Positions 1 through 7,227 of a stretch of DNA of 64,000 bases are shown in pieces (within the stretch, counting starts at the first letter, position 1; every line of letters starts with the position of its first letter). Origin of the DNA: DATGUN01 sp035301285 (GTDB lineage Bacteria; Bacillota; Bacilli; Bacillales; Amphibacillaceae); NCBI GenBank assembly GCA_035301285.1, contig DATGUN010000038.1, forward strand, positions 1 through 64,000. The letters run 5' to 3'. A model generated the notes under the pieces. It saw only the letters and a program-made list of their open reading frames with translations, searched no databases and was not told the origin of the DNA. A program made the translations under genes and the position numbers.

Positions 1-72
1 AAGGATTCTGCTTGCGCTGTAAGTAGAGATTCCCTTGTGGTGTAATCCCCTTATGGAAACGCTGTGTTTTGA

Positions 73-101
73 TTGATGGGAAAAGAAGGAACCGTTATGA
101 T
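73..101 (+). promoter_or_regulatory. Putative sigma-A promoter of mscL
   Basis: TTGATG (73-78) and TATGAT (96-101) are separated by exactly 17 bases, giving a start near 108 and a leader of about 63 bases before mscL. Each hexamer differs from consensus by one or two bases. Upstream (1-72) I see no supportable gene. One frame is open from the window edge to a stop at 43-45 and could be the tail of a gene lying outside, but nothing identifies it. Confidence 0.5.
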
Positions 102-170
102 AGTGTTATAAAAGGCATTTCGCAAGTTTGAAATTAAAATGATATATATATTTTTACTGGAGGTCAACAT

Positions 171-539
171 ATGTGGAAAGAATTTAAAGAATTTGCAATG
201 CAAGGTAATGTCACCGAACTTGCGATAGCGGTCATAATAGGGGCGGCATTCAGCCAAATCGTTACATCACTGGTGGAAAATATCATTACACCCTTATTGG
301 GGATTTTGTTGAACGGTATCAAGTTTACCCACCTATCCTTTACAGTTGGTCATGCTAAGATTACATATGGTATTTTCATTCAGTCGATTGTTGACTTTTT
401 CATTATTTCATTTTCTATTTTTTTCTTTATTCGTCTGATTATGAAGTTCAGGCGTAAAGAAGAAGAAGAGGAAGAAGAAGTGGATCCGAAAGAGGAGTTG
501 TTGACTGAGATTCGTGATTTGTTAAAACAGCAATCTTAA
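171..539 (+). CDS. mscL: Large-conductance mechanosensitive channel MscL
   Basis: A 122-residue protein of usual MscL size. MscL forms a homopentameric pore in the cytoplasmic membrane that opens under strong membrane tension and releases solutes during hypo-osmotic shock. The N-terminal amphipathic segment (WKEFKEFAMQGN) is followed by TM1 (about 17-41, with the family pattern of small residues around IIGAAFSQIV), a short periplasmic loop and TM2 (about 66-91). A basic cluster and an unusually long Glu run (about 96-103) lead to the C-terminal helical bundle. An AGGTC-type ribosome binding site sits before the ATG. It appears monocistronic with its own promoter. The acidic linker suits a proteome with many acidic proteins. 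Identity is confident. Confidence 0.95.
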   Translation: MWKEFKEFAMQGNVTELAIAVIIGAAFSQIVTSLVENIITPLLGILLNGIKFTHLSFTVGHAKITYGIFIQSIVDFFIISFSIFFFIRLIMKFRRKEEEEEEEVDPKEELLTEIRDLLKQQS

Positions 540-575
540 GGCGATTTTTATTGTTGTTTCTGGGGGGATTCGAGT

Positions 576-1184
576 ATGAAAACTGTGCTTTCTTTCAGTG
601 GCGGAAAAGATAGTTGTTTTGCGCTTCATCAGCTCCAAAAAGAAAATATTGATGTCGCTTGTTTACTGACGACGGTTTGGAAAGTAGATAAGACAACGGT
701 GGCACACTCCGAGAGTCTTGCCAAGATGAAGGAACAAGCAAATAGCTTACAGATACCCATTTATTTCATGGAAACGGATTTTAACGAATACGGAACTGAT
801 TTTGTAAACAGTCTCAAGGAAATAAAAATGATGTACAGAGTCGACGGGATTGCTTTTGGAGATATTTATCTGCAAGGCCATAGGGAGTGGGGAGAAAATA
901 TCGCCGCCCAGGCAAAGCTGAAGCCGTATTATCCATTATGGTCCGAAAAGCAACATGCCTTGTCATTGTTGAGATCGTTTGTTGATTTGAATTTCAAGGC
1001 AGTCGTGACGAAGGTGGATGATACGAAGCTTCCTGCCGACTGGGTTGGTCGCCCGCTGGATGCAACGTTTATAACAGATATCTCGCACTATGATGTATGT
1101 CCGATGGGTGAGTCGGGAGAGTATCATACATTTGTCCAAGAGGGTCCGATATTCTCTTACCCTGTTCATAAAAGGCTGCCATAA
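576..1184 (+). CDS. PP-loop ATP pyrophosphatase, diphthine-ammonia ligase family (DUF71)
   Basis: A 202-residue protein opening with the PP-loop SGGKDS at residues 8-13, which binds ATP and drives adenylation chemistry in the N-type ATP-pyrophosphatase superfamily. Later motifs (YGTDF, GDIYLQGHREW, PLW, and FVDLNFKAVVTKVD) match the DUF71 family, whose eukaryotic and archaeal member Dph6 amidates diphthine on EF-2. Bacteria have no diphthamide, so the bacterial substrate is unknown; a function in modification or cobalamin-related metabolism has been guessed for relatives. The gene starts 37 bases after mscL behind a strong TGGGGGGAT site. It may be cotranscribed with mscL, since no terminator lies between them. 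Family assignment is firm; the reaction is not. Confidence 0.85.
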   Translation: MKTVLSFSGGKDSCFALHQLQKENIDVACLLTTVWKVDKTTVAHSESLAKMKEQANSLQIPIYFMETDFNEYGTDFVNSLKEIKMMYRVDGIAFGDIYLQGHREWGENIAAQAKLKPYYPLWSEKQHALSLLRSFVDLNFKAVVTKVDDTKLPADWVGRPLDATFITDISHYDVCPMGESGEYHTFVQEGPIFSYPVHKRLP

Positions 1185-1269
1185 TAGAGAATGAAAAACT
1201 AAAAAGGATCTGCCTTGACTGTTTGATAATTATATGAGATTCTATTAAAGGATTGTTCAATAATATATC

Positions 1270-1342
1270 GGGGCATTAGCTCAGTCGGGAGAGCGCTTGC
1301 GTGGCACGCAAGAGGTCAGCGGTTCAAGCCCGCTATGCTCCA
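1270..1342 (+). tRNA. tRNA-Ala (anticodon GGC)
   Basis: The 73-base cloverleaf has a 7-bp acceptor stem (GGGGCAT with ATGCTCC, one G-T pair), a D arm (GCTC/GAGC), an anticodon stem CTTGC/GCAAG enclosing GTGGCAC with anticodon GGC, and a T arm with TTCAAGC. The discriminator base is A. The CCA end is not encoded, because ATTATG follows. It stands alone and is followed by a terminator-like hairpin. Confidence 0.97.
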
Positions 1343-1355
1343 TTATGTAAGAAAG

Positions 1356-1394
1356 ACGTTTGAACTTTTTTAATAAAAAAGGTTTAAGCGTTTT
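1356..1394 (+). terminator. Intrinsic terminator after tRNA-Ala
   Basis: The arms ACGTTTGAACTTTTT and AAAAAGGTTTAAGCGT pair with G-T wobbles and one bulge, and a T run follows. It lies 14 bases after the tRNA. Confidence 0.6.
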
Positions 1395-1485
1395 TGTATT
1401 TTTGAGTATTTTTAATCCGGATACCTTGGAAATCGATTTGATCGTATCAGTTGTTTAATAGGCGTTAGAGGGGAAGGGTGTTGTT

Positions 1486-2118
1486 ATGCGTCTCATCCAT
1501 GCGGGGCTTCATTTTTTTCTTGTTGGTATCGTTATTTTGACGTTAGGGATCGCATTGACGATTCAATCGATGTTGGGCACGTCACCATTTGATTCCTTGC
1601 TTGTCGGATTAAATCGAACGTTCGGTCTGACTGTGGGGAGCTGGGAGATTGTTGTAGGGGCTTCAATGGTACTATGTAATGCTGTAGCCGAAAGAAAACG
1701 ACCAGAGTATTTTGCCTTATTGACATCATTTATTACCGGTATTGGCATTGACTCATGGCTATTCATTGTTGGCGATTGGATTGTGCCTGAAACTTGGATT
1801 GGACAGTCGATATGCCTGGCAATCGGAATCATTTTCACGTGCATTGGTGTTGCTTTTTATCTGCAATCCAGAATTTCCCCGAATCCAATGGATCGATCCA
1901 TGCTTGTTGTCTCGGAATTAACCGGATTAAATGTAAGTTATTCGCGTGCGGTGATCAGTATTGTCTTGGTTGGATTAGCTTTCGTATTTAATGGTGCCAT
2001 AGGGATAGGTACGTTGATTAATGCTTTGTTTTCCGGTATTTTGATCAATCTGTTCCTCCCATTCACCAAGATGTTGAATGACCGAATTGAAAAGCGCGTT
2101 CAACAAGCAACGACTTAA
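1486..2118 (+). CDS. YitT/YczE-family integral membrane protein
   Basis: A 210-residue, very hydrophobic protein with about five to six membrane segments. The N-terminal half carries the family-typical stretch GIALTIQSMLGTSPFD followed by a 'GSWEIVVG' segment, as in the YczE/YyaS/YitT group of Bacillus membrane proteins. Family members are annotated as uncharacterised permease-like proteins, so no substrate can be given. The ATG follows a GAGGGGAAGGG ribosome binding site. The gene stands alone between tRNA-Ala and a GNAT gene. The C terminus ends with a short basic tail, as is common at the cytosolic end of such proteins. Confidence 0.75.
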   Translation: MRLIHAGLHFFLVGIVILTLGIALTIQSMLGTSPFDSLLVGLNRTFGLTVGSWEIVVGASMVLCNAVAERKRPEYFALLTSFITGIGIDSWLFIVGDWIVPETWIGQSICLAIGIIFTCIGVAFYLQSRISPNPMDRSMLVVSELTGLNVSYSRAVISIVLVGLAFVFNGAIGIGTLINALFSGILINLFLPFTKMLNDRIEKRVQQATT

Positions 2119-2171
2119 CTCCATAATCTCATTTATTTTCTGCTTAACAACGCCAAGTCACTTAAATTCTT

Positions 2172-2180
2172 TGCTATAAT
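2172..2180 (+). promoter_or_regulatory. Extended -10 promoter element (TGcTATAAT)
   Basis: A perfect TATAAT (2175-2180) preceded by TG at the extended -10 position, with no clear -35. It lies about 105 bases upstream of the GNAT gene at 2285 and would give it a long leader. Confidence 0.4.
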
Positions 2181-2284
2181 GTTACCATGTGAAACTCACG
2201 AAAAAATGCAGGACTTTTTCAAATGAAGGCGAATAAATAGTGTAGAAGACTTTCCATTAATAGATATAAAAGGAAGTGTTGCAA

Positions 2285-2794
2285 ATGCTCATACGAAAAG
2301 CAATCGTGAGTGATGCCGAAAAAATAGCGTATGTACATGTCAAAAGCTGGCAGACGACCTATGAAAATATTTTACCACAAAAAATGTTGGCTAATCTGTC
2401 GTATGAACAGCGTACAAAACAGTGGGTGAATAATATAAAAAACGGGAAAATATATGTTGCCGAGGATACGGATAAAAAGATAGTGGGGTTTTCAACAGGT
2501 GGAAAAGAACGGACTGGAAATTATCCTGATTTTACCGGTGAATTGTATGCGATTTATATATTGGAGGAGTTTCAACGGCAAGGCATCGGTCGCCAACTAT
2601 TAAATCCCGTTTTGAATGATTTATGTGCATTGGAAATGACTTCGATGCTTGTTTGGGTCTTGGAACATAATCCGGCAGCTGAGTTTTATAAAGCAATGGG
2701 CGGAGTTTATGTCGATAAAACAAATATAGAAATGGCAGGTAAGTCCTATCAAGAGTTTGCTTATGGCTGGAAAGAACTACCTCGCATCGAATAA
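2285..2794 (+). CDS. GNAT-family N-acetyltransferase
   Basis: A 169-residue Gcn5-related acetyltransferase. Members transfer the acetyl group from acetyl-CoA to an amine of a small molecule or protein; the substrate here is unknown. The fold is recognisable from the N-terminal IRKAIVSDAEKIAYVHVKSW, the central strand GELYAIYILEEFQRQGIGRQLL (with the acetyl-CoA pyrophosphate loop RQGIGR) and the C-terminal LWVLEHN-type strand followed by AAEFYKAMGG. In-frame GTG and TTG codons lie at 2276 and 2279, but the ATG at 2285 has the best spacing from AAAGGAAG and gives the typical GNAT start MLIRKA. Members of this type in Bacillaceae usually stand alone. Confidence 0.88.
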   Translation: MLIRKAIVSDAEKIAYVHVKSWQTTYENILPQKMLANLSYEQRTKQWVNNIKNGKIYVAEDTDKKIVGFSTGGKERTGNYPDFTGELYAIYILEEFQRQGIGRQLLNPVLNDLCALEMTSMLVWVLEHNPAAEFYKAMGGVYVDKTNIEMAGKSYQEFAYGWKELPRIE

Positions 2795-2892
2795 CAGGCA
2801 TGATGAATGGCTATTAAGGCATTTGATGAAGCCGATGATTCAATTGGTGTTCAAGAAGTGGTAAACATGATGAGAAAATGGGAGGATCCAAC

Positions 2893-3264
2893 GTGAAAAT
2901 TTACTCATTTAAAAAAGGTGCGGGTAAACATGTCACTCATTTTGATTCGAATTTTGTCATGACACGGATTGCAGCAATTGATAGCAGTGTACATATAGGG
3001 TGTATGTACCTGGATGCGGAAGGGGTTATCGGGTATCATGAAGCGATGGTGCCTCAACTCTTGCTTATAATGGAAGGAGGCGGCAATGCACGTGGTTCCG
3101 ATCAAGTCCATGTCCCGGTTGAAAAAGGAAACGCTATCTTTTGGAATAAAGGGGAGTGTCATGAGGTAGTGTCCTCCAGTGGACTAACAGCGATTGTAGT
3201 TGAGTCGGAATCTTTAGAACCGGAGGCATTTATGAAAGAGCGTAATGAAATATCTAAAGAATAG
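2893..3264 (+). CDS. Cupin-fold small protein
   Basis: A 123-residue protein that reads as a single small beta-barrel of the cupin type. The segment GYHEAMVPQLLLIMEGGGNARG resembles cupin motif 1, and PVEKGNAIFWNKGECHEVVSSSG resembles motif 2 with its conserved glycine and histidine. The metal site is incomplete compared with classic cupins (His and Glu in motif 1, His in motif 2), so binding is uncertain. Start choice: GTG at 2893 lies seven bases after GGAGG, whereas an in-frame ATG at 2878 overlaps that site and would have no ribosome binding site. Function unknown; possibly a sensor or an isomerase. Confidence 0.7.
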   Translation: MKIYSFKKGAGKHVTHFDSNFVMTRIAAIDSSVHIGCMYLDAEGVIGYHEAMVPQLLLIMEGGGNARGSDQVHVPVEKGNAIFWNKGECHEVVSSSGLTAIVVESESLEPEAFMKERNEISKE

Positions 3265-3312
3265 CTGTCTGTAAGTGTTCGTGATGACTCAGAAAACAGG
3301 GGTGGTCTTAAT

Positions 3313-3750
3313 GTGTCACGTTTTCTAAAAATCTTAGGTAATATTTTCGGCATCACCATTTTTGTTAGTATCGTAGTTGGGTTTGTGATGGGTATTTATT
3401 TTGTCGGTTTCGCAGGTTTGTTTCAAATATTGGGAGTGGCGTATGATTCAATATGGTCCTTGGCTTTATTTGTGGTCTTCTTTTTCATGATCGGTTTTGT
3501 GGTTGATTTGTTGGTTAATCCTTTAACAATCATAATCCGTGAAAAGATACAAGATCGGCCCCATGTGTTCGTGCTGCAATTTGCTATAGAGGTGAGTGCC
3601 AATTGGATGATATTACATGCGTTGAATGCCATTATGGATTCCGTACATATTAATGTGTTAACTGAAATCATTATTGCTGTTTTTTTATTTTTTGCAGAGT
3701 ATATGTTTGGAAGTGAAGATAACAATGCAAATGATAAAACCGATGAATGA
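3313..3750 (+). CDS. YrvL-like integral membrane protein
   Basis: A 145-residue protein with four hydrophobic segments (about 7-30, 36-62, 85-105, 115-130) and an acidic tail. The length, topology and the segment VVDLLVNPLTIIIREKIQ recall the YrvL family; B. subtilis YrvL is reported as a regulatory membrane protein acting on the oxalate-decarboxylase/sigma-O system. No other gene of that system is visible here, so the function should not be transferred. The GTG start follows a GGGTGGTC site; an out-of-frame ATG at 3311 overlaps it. Assignment is by general resemblance only. Confidence 0.5.
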   Translation: MSRFLKILGNIFGITIFVSIVVGFVMGIYFVGFAGLFQILGVAYDSIWSLALFVVFFFMIGFVVDLLVNPLTIIIREKIQDRPHVFVLQFAIEVSANWMILHALNAIMDSVHINVLTEIIIAVFLFFAEYMFGSEDNNANDKTDE

Positions 3751-3814
3751 TGCCGGTCTTTAATAAAATAGATTAATTGTTTATGCCATCAATAAATTGG
3801 ATAGGAGAAATAAA

Positions 3815-4171
3815 ATGACGAAAATAATTTTACATTTTGAAGGATTCGTTATTTTCATCAGTGCTATAATTGCTTATGGAGTGGCTGGATATAGTTGGTG
3901 GTTATTTGTTGTCTTATTATTGGCACCTGATATATCCATGCTTGGATATTTGAAAAACGCGAAAGTCGGCGCATATGTTTATAATATCTTTCACACGTAT
4001 GTTATTGCATTTTTAATATTGGGATTGGGCTATGTCATAGACTCTGAATCAGTGATAGCAATTGGAGTCATTTGGATAGCACATATTGGCATGGACCGGT
4101 TGTTTGGCTTCGGGTTAAAATATACGGATAGTTTTCAATCCACACATCTCGGAACACTTAAAAAGGGGTGA
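3815..4171 (+). CDS. DUF4260 family membrane protein
   Basis: A 118-residue protein with about four transmembrane segments. The pattern SWWLFVVLLLAPDISMLGYL, GAYVYNIFHTY and WIAHIGMDRLFGFGLKY is characteristic of DUF4260, a family of small membrane proteins with conserved Asp and His residues (Asp in APDIS, His in NIFHTY, His and Asp in AHIGMDR) that could form a polar intramembrane site. The function is unknown. The start at 3815 follows TAGGAG with good spacing; an in-frame upstream codon at 3797 precedes that site and is unlikely. Five bases separate it from the next small gene, so the two are probably cotranscribed. Confidence 0.8.
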   Translation: MTKIILHFEGFVIFISAIIAYGVAGYSWWLFVVLLLAPDISMLGYLKNAKVGAYVYNIFHTYVIAFLILGLGYVIDSESVIAIGVIWIAHIGMDRLFGFGLKYTDSFQSTHLGTLKKG

Positions 4172-4176
4172 GTTAA

Positions 4177-4344
4177 ATGGAAATCATTTTAGGTTTTATT
4201 TTGTCATTTATTCTAGTGGTCTTAACGGTCGTTGTGATTTTCAGGGGTGTTAATCAGCGGATAGAAGGCAGGAACAAAGAAATGGAAGATAAAATAACGG
4301 AATTGGAAAATAAGGTAAGAAAACTGGAAGAAAAAGATTCGTAA
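4177..4344 (+). CDS. Small membrane-anchored coiled-coil protein (55 aa)
   Basis: A 55-residue protein behind an AAGGGGTGAG site, five bases after the DUF4260 gene. Residues 2-23 form one transmembrane helix (ILGFILSFILVVLTVVVIF). They are followed by a highly charged heptad region (about 27-54: MEDKITELENKVRKLEEKD) that should form a coiled coil in the cytoplasm. This layout is common among tiny Bacillus membrane proteins of unknown function. Coupling suggests it acts with or stabilises the DUF4260 protein. I do not recognise a named family. Coding potential is well supported by the ribosome binding site, heptads and tight spacing. Confidence 0.7.
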   Translation: MEIILGFILSFILVVLTVVVIFRGVNQRIEGRNKEMEDKITELENKVRKLEEKDS

Positions 4345-4473
4345 CTCATCATAAAGAGCAATAGCCATCTGATAAGTATCAGAAAGTTATAATATAAGTA
4401 ATCGCGATATAGTGAATTAGGATGTATCACATATAAAGATATATAATAACGCATGGGTAAGAGGGGGAGACGA

Positions 4474-4938
4474 ATGGAGTATTTCAAGTATCTGAGACAA
4501 TATGTAGGGCATAAGCCCATCATTTTACCTGGTTCTGTTGTCATTATCGTCAGTGCTCATAATGAGATATTATTGCAGAAAAGACATAATGGAAACTGGG
4601 GATTGCCAGGTGGTTTGATGGATCTAGGAGAAAGTTTTGAAGACGTCGCCAAAAGAGAGGTCCTTGAAGAGACGGGATTAGTAGTAAAAAATCTGAAACT
4701 ATTGAATGTATATTCTGGTTCGAATTATTATTTGAAAGTCTCAAATGGTGATGAATTATATTCAGCAACAGCCGTTTATTATACAAATGATTACACCGGA
4801 GACATGACGATAAATTACAGTGAATCTCAAGACATGAGGTATTTTGCAATCAGTCATCTGCCGAATGAATTAGCGGATAATTATAGAAATTTTGTTGAGG
4901 ATTATGTAAATATAAGCGAGAGCTGTATGGATTACTAG
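4474..4938 (+). CDS. Nudix hydrolase
   Basis: A 154-residue Nudix protein. The family hydrolyses nucleoside diphosphates linked to another moiety, using divalent metal bound by the Nudix helix. The complete Nudix box GX5EX7REUXEEXGU is present at about residues 47-69 (G-LMDLG-E, then REVLEETGL), preceded by WGLPGG. The N-terminal extension MEYFKYLRQYVGHKPIILPGSVV matches the subgroup of Bacillus ADP-ribose or NUDIX 'MutT-like' proteins. The substrate cannot be predicted. The ATG at 4474 lies behind GAGGGGGAG; an earlier in-frame ATG at 4453 overlaps that site. It stands in a run of small, separately transcribed metabolic genes. Confidence 0.92.
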   Translation: MEYFKYLRQYVGHKPIILPGSVVIIVSAHNEILLQKRHNGNWGLPGGLMDLGESFEDVAKREVLEETGLVVKNLKLLNVYSGSNYYLKVSNGDELYSATAVYYTNDYTGDMTINYSESQDMRYFAISHLPNELADNYRNFVEDYVNISESCMDY

Positions 4939-4969
4939 ACGAAGATAACTAAAAACAATCTAGGTGGGG

Positions 4970-5428
4970 ATGAAAATAGATATCAGGAAACTTGCACCGG
5001 GTGAACAAGCCCCAATGGCATTATTATTGTCTGCAGATCCTTCAAACGAAATGGTTGAAGACTATGTCAATAGAGGTGAATGCTTTATAGTTGAATCGGA
5101 GACGGAAATGGTTGGTGTCTTTGTACTGCTTCCAACAAGGCCCGGGACAGTGGAACTCATCAATGTTGCTGTCATTGAAAATCACCAAGGCAAGGGAATC
5201 GGTAAATGGTTGGTGCAGGAGGCAATCGGGAAAGCAAAGTCTAAAGGTTATAAGACGATTGAAATGGGTACAGGAAATTCAAGTGTGGGACAATTAGCGC
5301 TCTATCAAAAATGCGGTTTCAGAATAACTGGTGTGGATGAGGATTTTTTCGTCAGACATTATCCCGAGGAAATTGTGGAAAATGGGATTCAGTGTCTGGA
5401 TATGATTCGGTTATCTCAGGATTTATAG
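4970..5428 (+). CDS. GNAT-family N-acetyltransferase
   Basis: A 152-residue Gcn5-related acetyltransferase. Motif A is clear: VELINVAVIENHQGKGIGKW contains the acetyl-CoA loop QGKGIG. It is followed by the alpha3 helix LVQEAIGKAKSKGYKTIEMGTGNSS and the C-terminal LYQKCGFRITGVDEDFF, typical of the group annotated as GNATs acting on small amines or antibiotics. The substrate is unknown. ATG 4970 is used because GGTGGGG lies immediately before it; the upstream GTG at 4964 is part of that site. The next gene, also a GNAT, starts 40 bases downstream with no terminator, so the pair may be cotranscribed. Confidence 0.9.
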   Translation: MKIDIRKLAPGEQAPMALLLSADPSNEMVEDYVNRGECFIVESETEMVGVFVLLPTRPGTVELINVAVIENHQGKGIGKWLVQEAIGKAKSKGYKTIEMGTGNSSVGQLALYQKCGFRITGVDEDFFVRHYPEEIVENGIQCLDMIRLSQDL

Positions 5429-5467
5429 TTAAAGAAAAATTTTATCAGATTTACTGGAGGGATCTAT

Positions 5468-5965
5468 TTGAATATCATTATCGAACAGCCATCCTACGCA
5501 CACATTCCGGAGATTGCACGTATTTGTGCGACAGGGTGGAAGCAAACAGTAGAGGGGCAGTTAAGTGAAGCGTTTCAAGATAAAAATATTGACTATTGGT
5601 ATAATCACAATAAGGTGCGTGAAGATATAGATTCCGGAAGTTATTCCTATGTTGCACTTATCGGTTCAAAGCTAGTGGGAACGATTGGCGGGATGATGAC
5701 TACTCAGGAACGTGGAGATATTTTTGTACTATATGTAGATGAAAACTATCGCTATCAAGGGATAGGGCATCAACTTCTGGATGAGTTCACGAAAGAGCAA
5801 GTGTCAGCAGGTGTAAAGGAGCAATGGGTTTCGGTGCAAAAGGATAACTGGCGTGGTATTCCCTTTTATGAATCCAATGGATTTGTGCTGCAGGAAGAGA
5901 ATTCAAGGAAAACGGATACCGGGGAAATACATATCTCATTGAAATATAAAAGAAAGGTAGCATAA
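5468..5965 (+). CDS. GNAT-family N-acetyltransferase (TTG start)
   Basis: A 165-residue Gcn5-related acetyltransferase. The N-terminal IIEQPSYAHIPEIARICATGWKQT, the strand GDIFVLYVDENYRYQGIGHQLL with acetyl-CoA loop YQGIGH, and the C-terminal VQKDNWRGIPFYESNGF follow the GNAT plan. The start is TTG, six bases after ACTGGAGGG, with no competing ATG nearby. It follows another GNAT with no visible terminator, suggesting an operon of two acetyltransferases, yet their sequences are not close enough to look like a recent duplication. Substrate unknown. Confidence 0.88.
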   Translation: MNIIIEQPSYAHIPEIARICATGWKQTVEGQLSEAFQDKNIDYWYNHNKVREDIDSGSYSYVALIGSKLVGTIGGMMTTQERGDIFVLYVDENYRYQGIGHQLLDEFTKEQVSAGVKEQWVSVQKDNWRGIPFYESNGFVLQEENSRKTDTGEIHISLKYKRKVA

Positions 5966-6104
5966 AATAATGCACTAGTACCCCAAACGCTATAAGCGCT
6001 TTAAAATAGGGGGTTGTGAGCTTAAGACTGCGTTCTTTAATGTGCTGTGATCGCGTTATATATGCAAAGATTGAAGATTGAATGTCATGGGGGAAAGAAA
6101 ATTG

Positions 6105-6674
6105 ATGAATCTAGGAAACGAAAGTGACATCTTGTCCATCATCCGCACTGATGATTGGATGATGGATGTTCTAAAAACAGTGAAACAATTGAAGTTGCAT
6201 GATTGGTGGGTGTGTGCCGGTTTTGTTCGATCGAAAATATGGGATACGCTTCATCATTTTAATGATAGAACGCCGCTATCTGATATTGATGTCATCTATT
6301 ATGATGAAGGAGATATCAAAGAATCGGTGGAGAAAGAATGGGAAGTGTTTTTGAAGAAGATTGCCCCTCATATGCCATGGTCGGTTAAGAATCAAGCACG
6401 TATGCATTTGGTGAACAATGCCGAACCATACACTTCCTCGATCGACGCTATGTCCAAATTTCCAGAAACGGCTACGGCATTGGGAGTCAAGTTGGATGAC
6501 TCTGGTAACTTGGTTTTAGCTGCTCCGCATGGCGTTGATGATGTGATTAATCTGAGGGTGAGACCGACGGATTATTTTACACAATCAAAAGAACGAATGA
6601 ACATATATGAAAAACGTATGATTGATAAAAATTGGTTGCGCACATGGAACGGTTTAAAGGTGGAGTGGGATTAA
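6105..6674 (+). CDS. Nucleotidyltransferase family protein (DUF925-like)
   Basis: A 189-residue protein of the nucleotidyltransferase-like family formerly DUF925. It carries the fold's signature: WWVCAGFVRSKIWD (a GFxR-type P-loop-like motif) followed by PLSDIDVIYYD with the paired acidic residues DID that would bind Mg2+, and a third acidic site near SIDAMSKFPE. The C-terminal half with APHGVDDVINLRVRPT is conserved in the family. No substrate is known; tRNA or small-molecule nucleotidylation has been proposed for distant relatives. The start at 6105 lies downstream of GGGGGAAAG. A TTG at 6102 is equally plausible, and an ATG at 6087 would overlap the site. Confidence 0.82.
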   Translation: MNLGNESDILSIIRTDDWMMDVLKTVKQLKLHDWWVCAGFVRSKIWDTLHHFNDRTPLSDIDVIYYDEGDIKESVEKEWEVFLKKIAPHMPWSVKNQARMHLVNNAEPYTSSIDAMSKFPETATALGVKLDDSGNLVLAAPHGVDDVINLRVRPTDYFTQSKERMNIYEKRMIDKNWLRTWNGLKVEWD

Positions 6675-6756
6675 TGGGAAATAAAAGGAGTTCCATTTAT
6701 CAGGATCCTTTTCACGCTTGAGATTATATTTATTAGTCCTTGTAACTAGTAGTAAG

Positions 6757-6798
6757 CCCCCCGCATCAAGGATTCAAATGAAACCTTAATGCGGGGGC
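6757..6798. terminator. Terminator-like hairpin between convergent genes
   Basis: The arms CCCCCGCATCAAGG (6758-6771) and CCTTAATGCGGGGG (6784-6797) form a 14-bp stem with one G-T pair and a 12-base loop. Neither side has a strong T run. It lies between the convergent nucleotidyltransferase and zinc-ribbon genes. Confidence 0.55.
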
Positions 6799-6823
6799 AA
6801 AATTGAGCTTGATTTCGGAATGA

Positions 6824-7126
6824 TCATCCGTTTATTTCCGGTTTATTGGACAATTTGATGATAGATGGATAACCTCCGATGACACAAGCTGTTATACTTA
6901 AGAATATAATGATCATCGGTAAAATAGGTACATTTAAAAATATCTGGATGGGAATAACTATTGGTATAATGAATCCATAGTAGCTGCTCCATTTTTTAGA
7001 TGTTGCTGTTATGTATTGTTTGTTGCCACAATATGGGCATATCATCCCCATGTTATTGGCGAATGTTAATGTCATTGTTTGTATCCATGTCCATTTTTTA
7101 TGGCAGTTCTGACAAGTTGGCATCAT
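6824..7126 (-). CDS. Small zinc-ribbon membrane protein (CXXC-20-CXXC type)
   Basis: A 100-residue protein. The N terminus has CQNC and, about 25 residues later, CPYC, the two knuckles of a zinc ribbon. The C-terminal half contains two transmembrane segments (about 50-68 and 71-90). This layout matches the small Bacillus family described as 'cxxc_20_cxxc' putative zinc fingers, whose function is unknown. The start is the first of two adjacent ATGs (7126 and 7123), which follow GAGGTGAG. A longer reading from 7237 would run across the hairpin at 7190-7218 and lacks a ribosome binding site. It lies 100 bases downstream of the MMPL gene on the same strand. Confidence 0.75.
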   Translation of the reverse strand: MMPTCQNCHKKWTWIQTMTLTFANNMGMICPYCGNKQYITATSKKWSSYYGFIIPIVIPIQIFLNVPILPMIIIFLSITACVIGGYPSIIKLSNKPEING

Positions 7127-7189
7127 TCTCACCTCATTTTCCCTTGTTAATGGGAGTTTCAATAAAACAGGATATCCTATCGCCATGTT

Positions 7190-7227
7190 GGAGGCATCGT
7201 AACGCGAAAGATGCCTCCATATTTTTT
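7190..7227. terminator. Terminator hairpin downstream of the MMPL gene
   Basis: A perfect 9-bp stem GGAGGCATC (7190-7198) / GATGCCTCC (7210-7218). The T run (ATATTTTTTT) lies on the plus-strand side, so it terminates best rightward; reading leftward it gives the stem without a good U tract. It separates the MMPL and zinc-ribbon genes. Confidence 0.55.
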
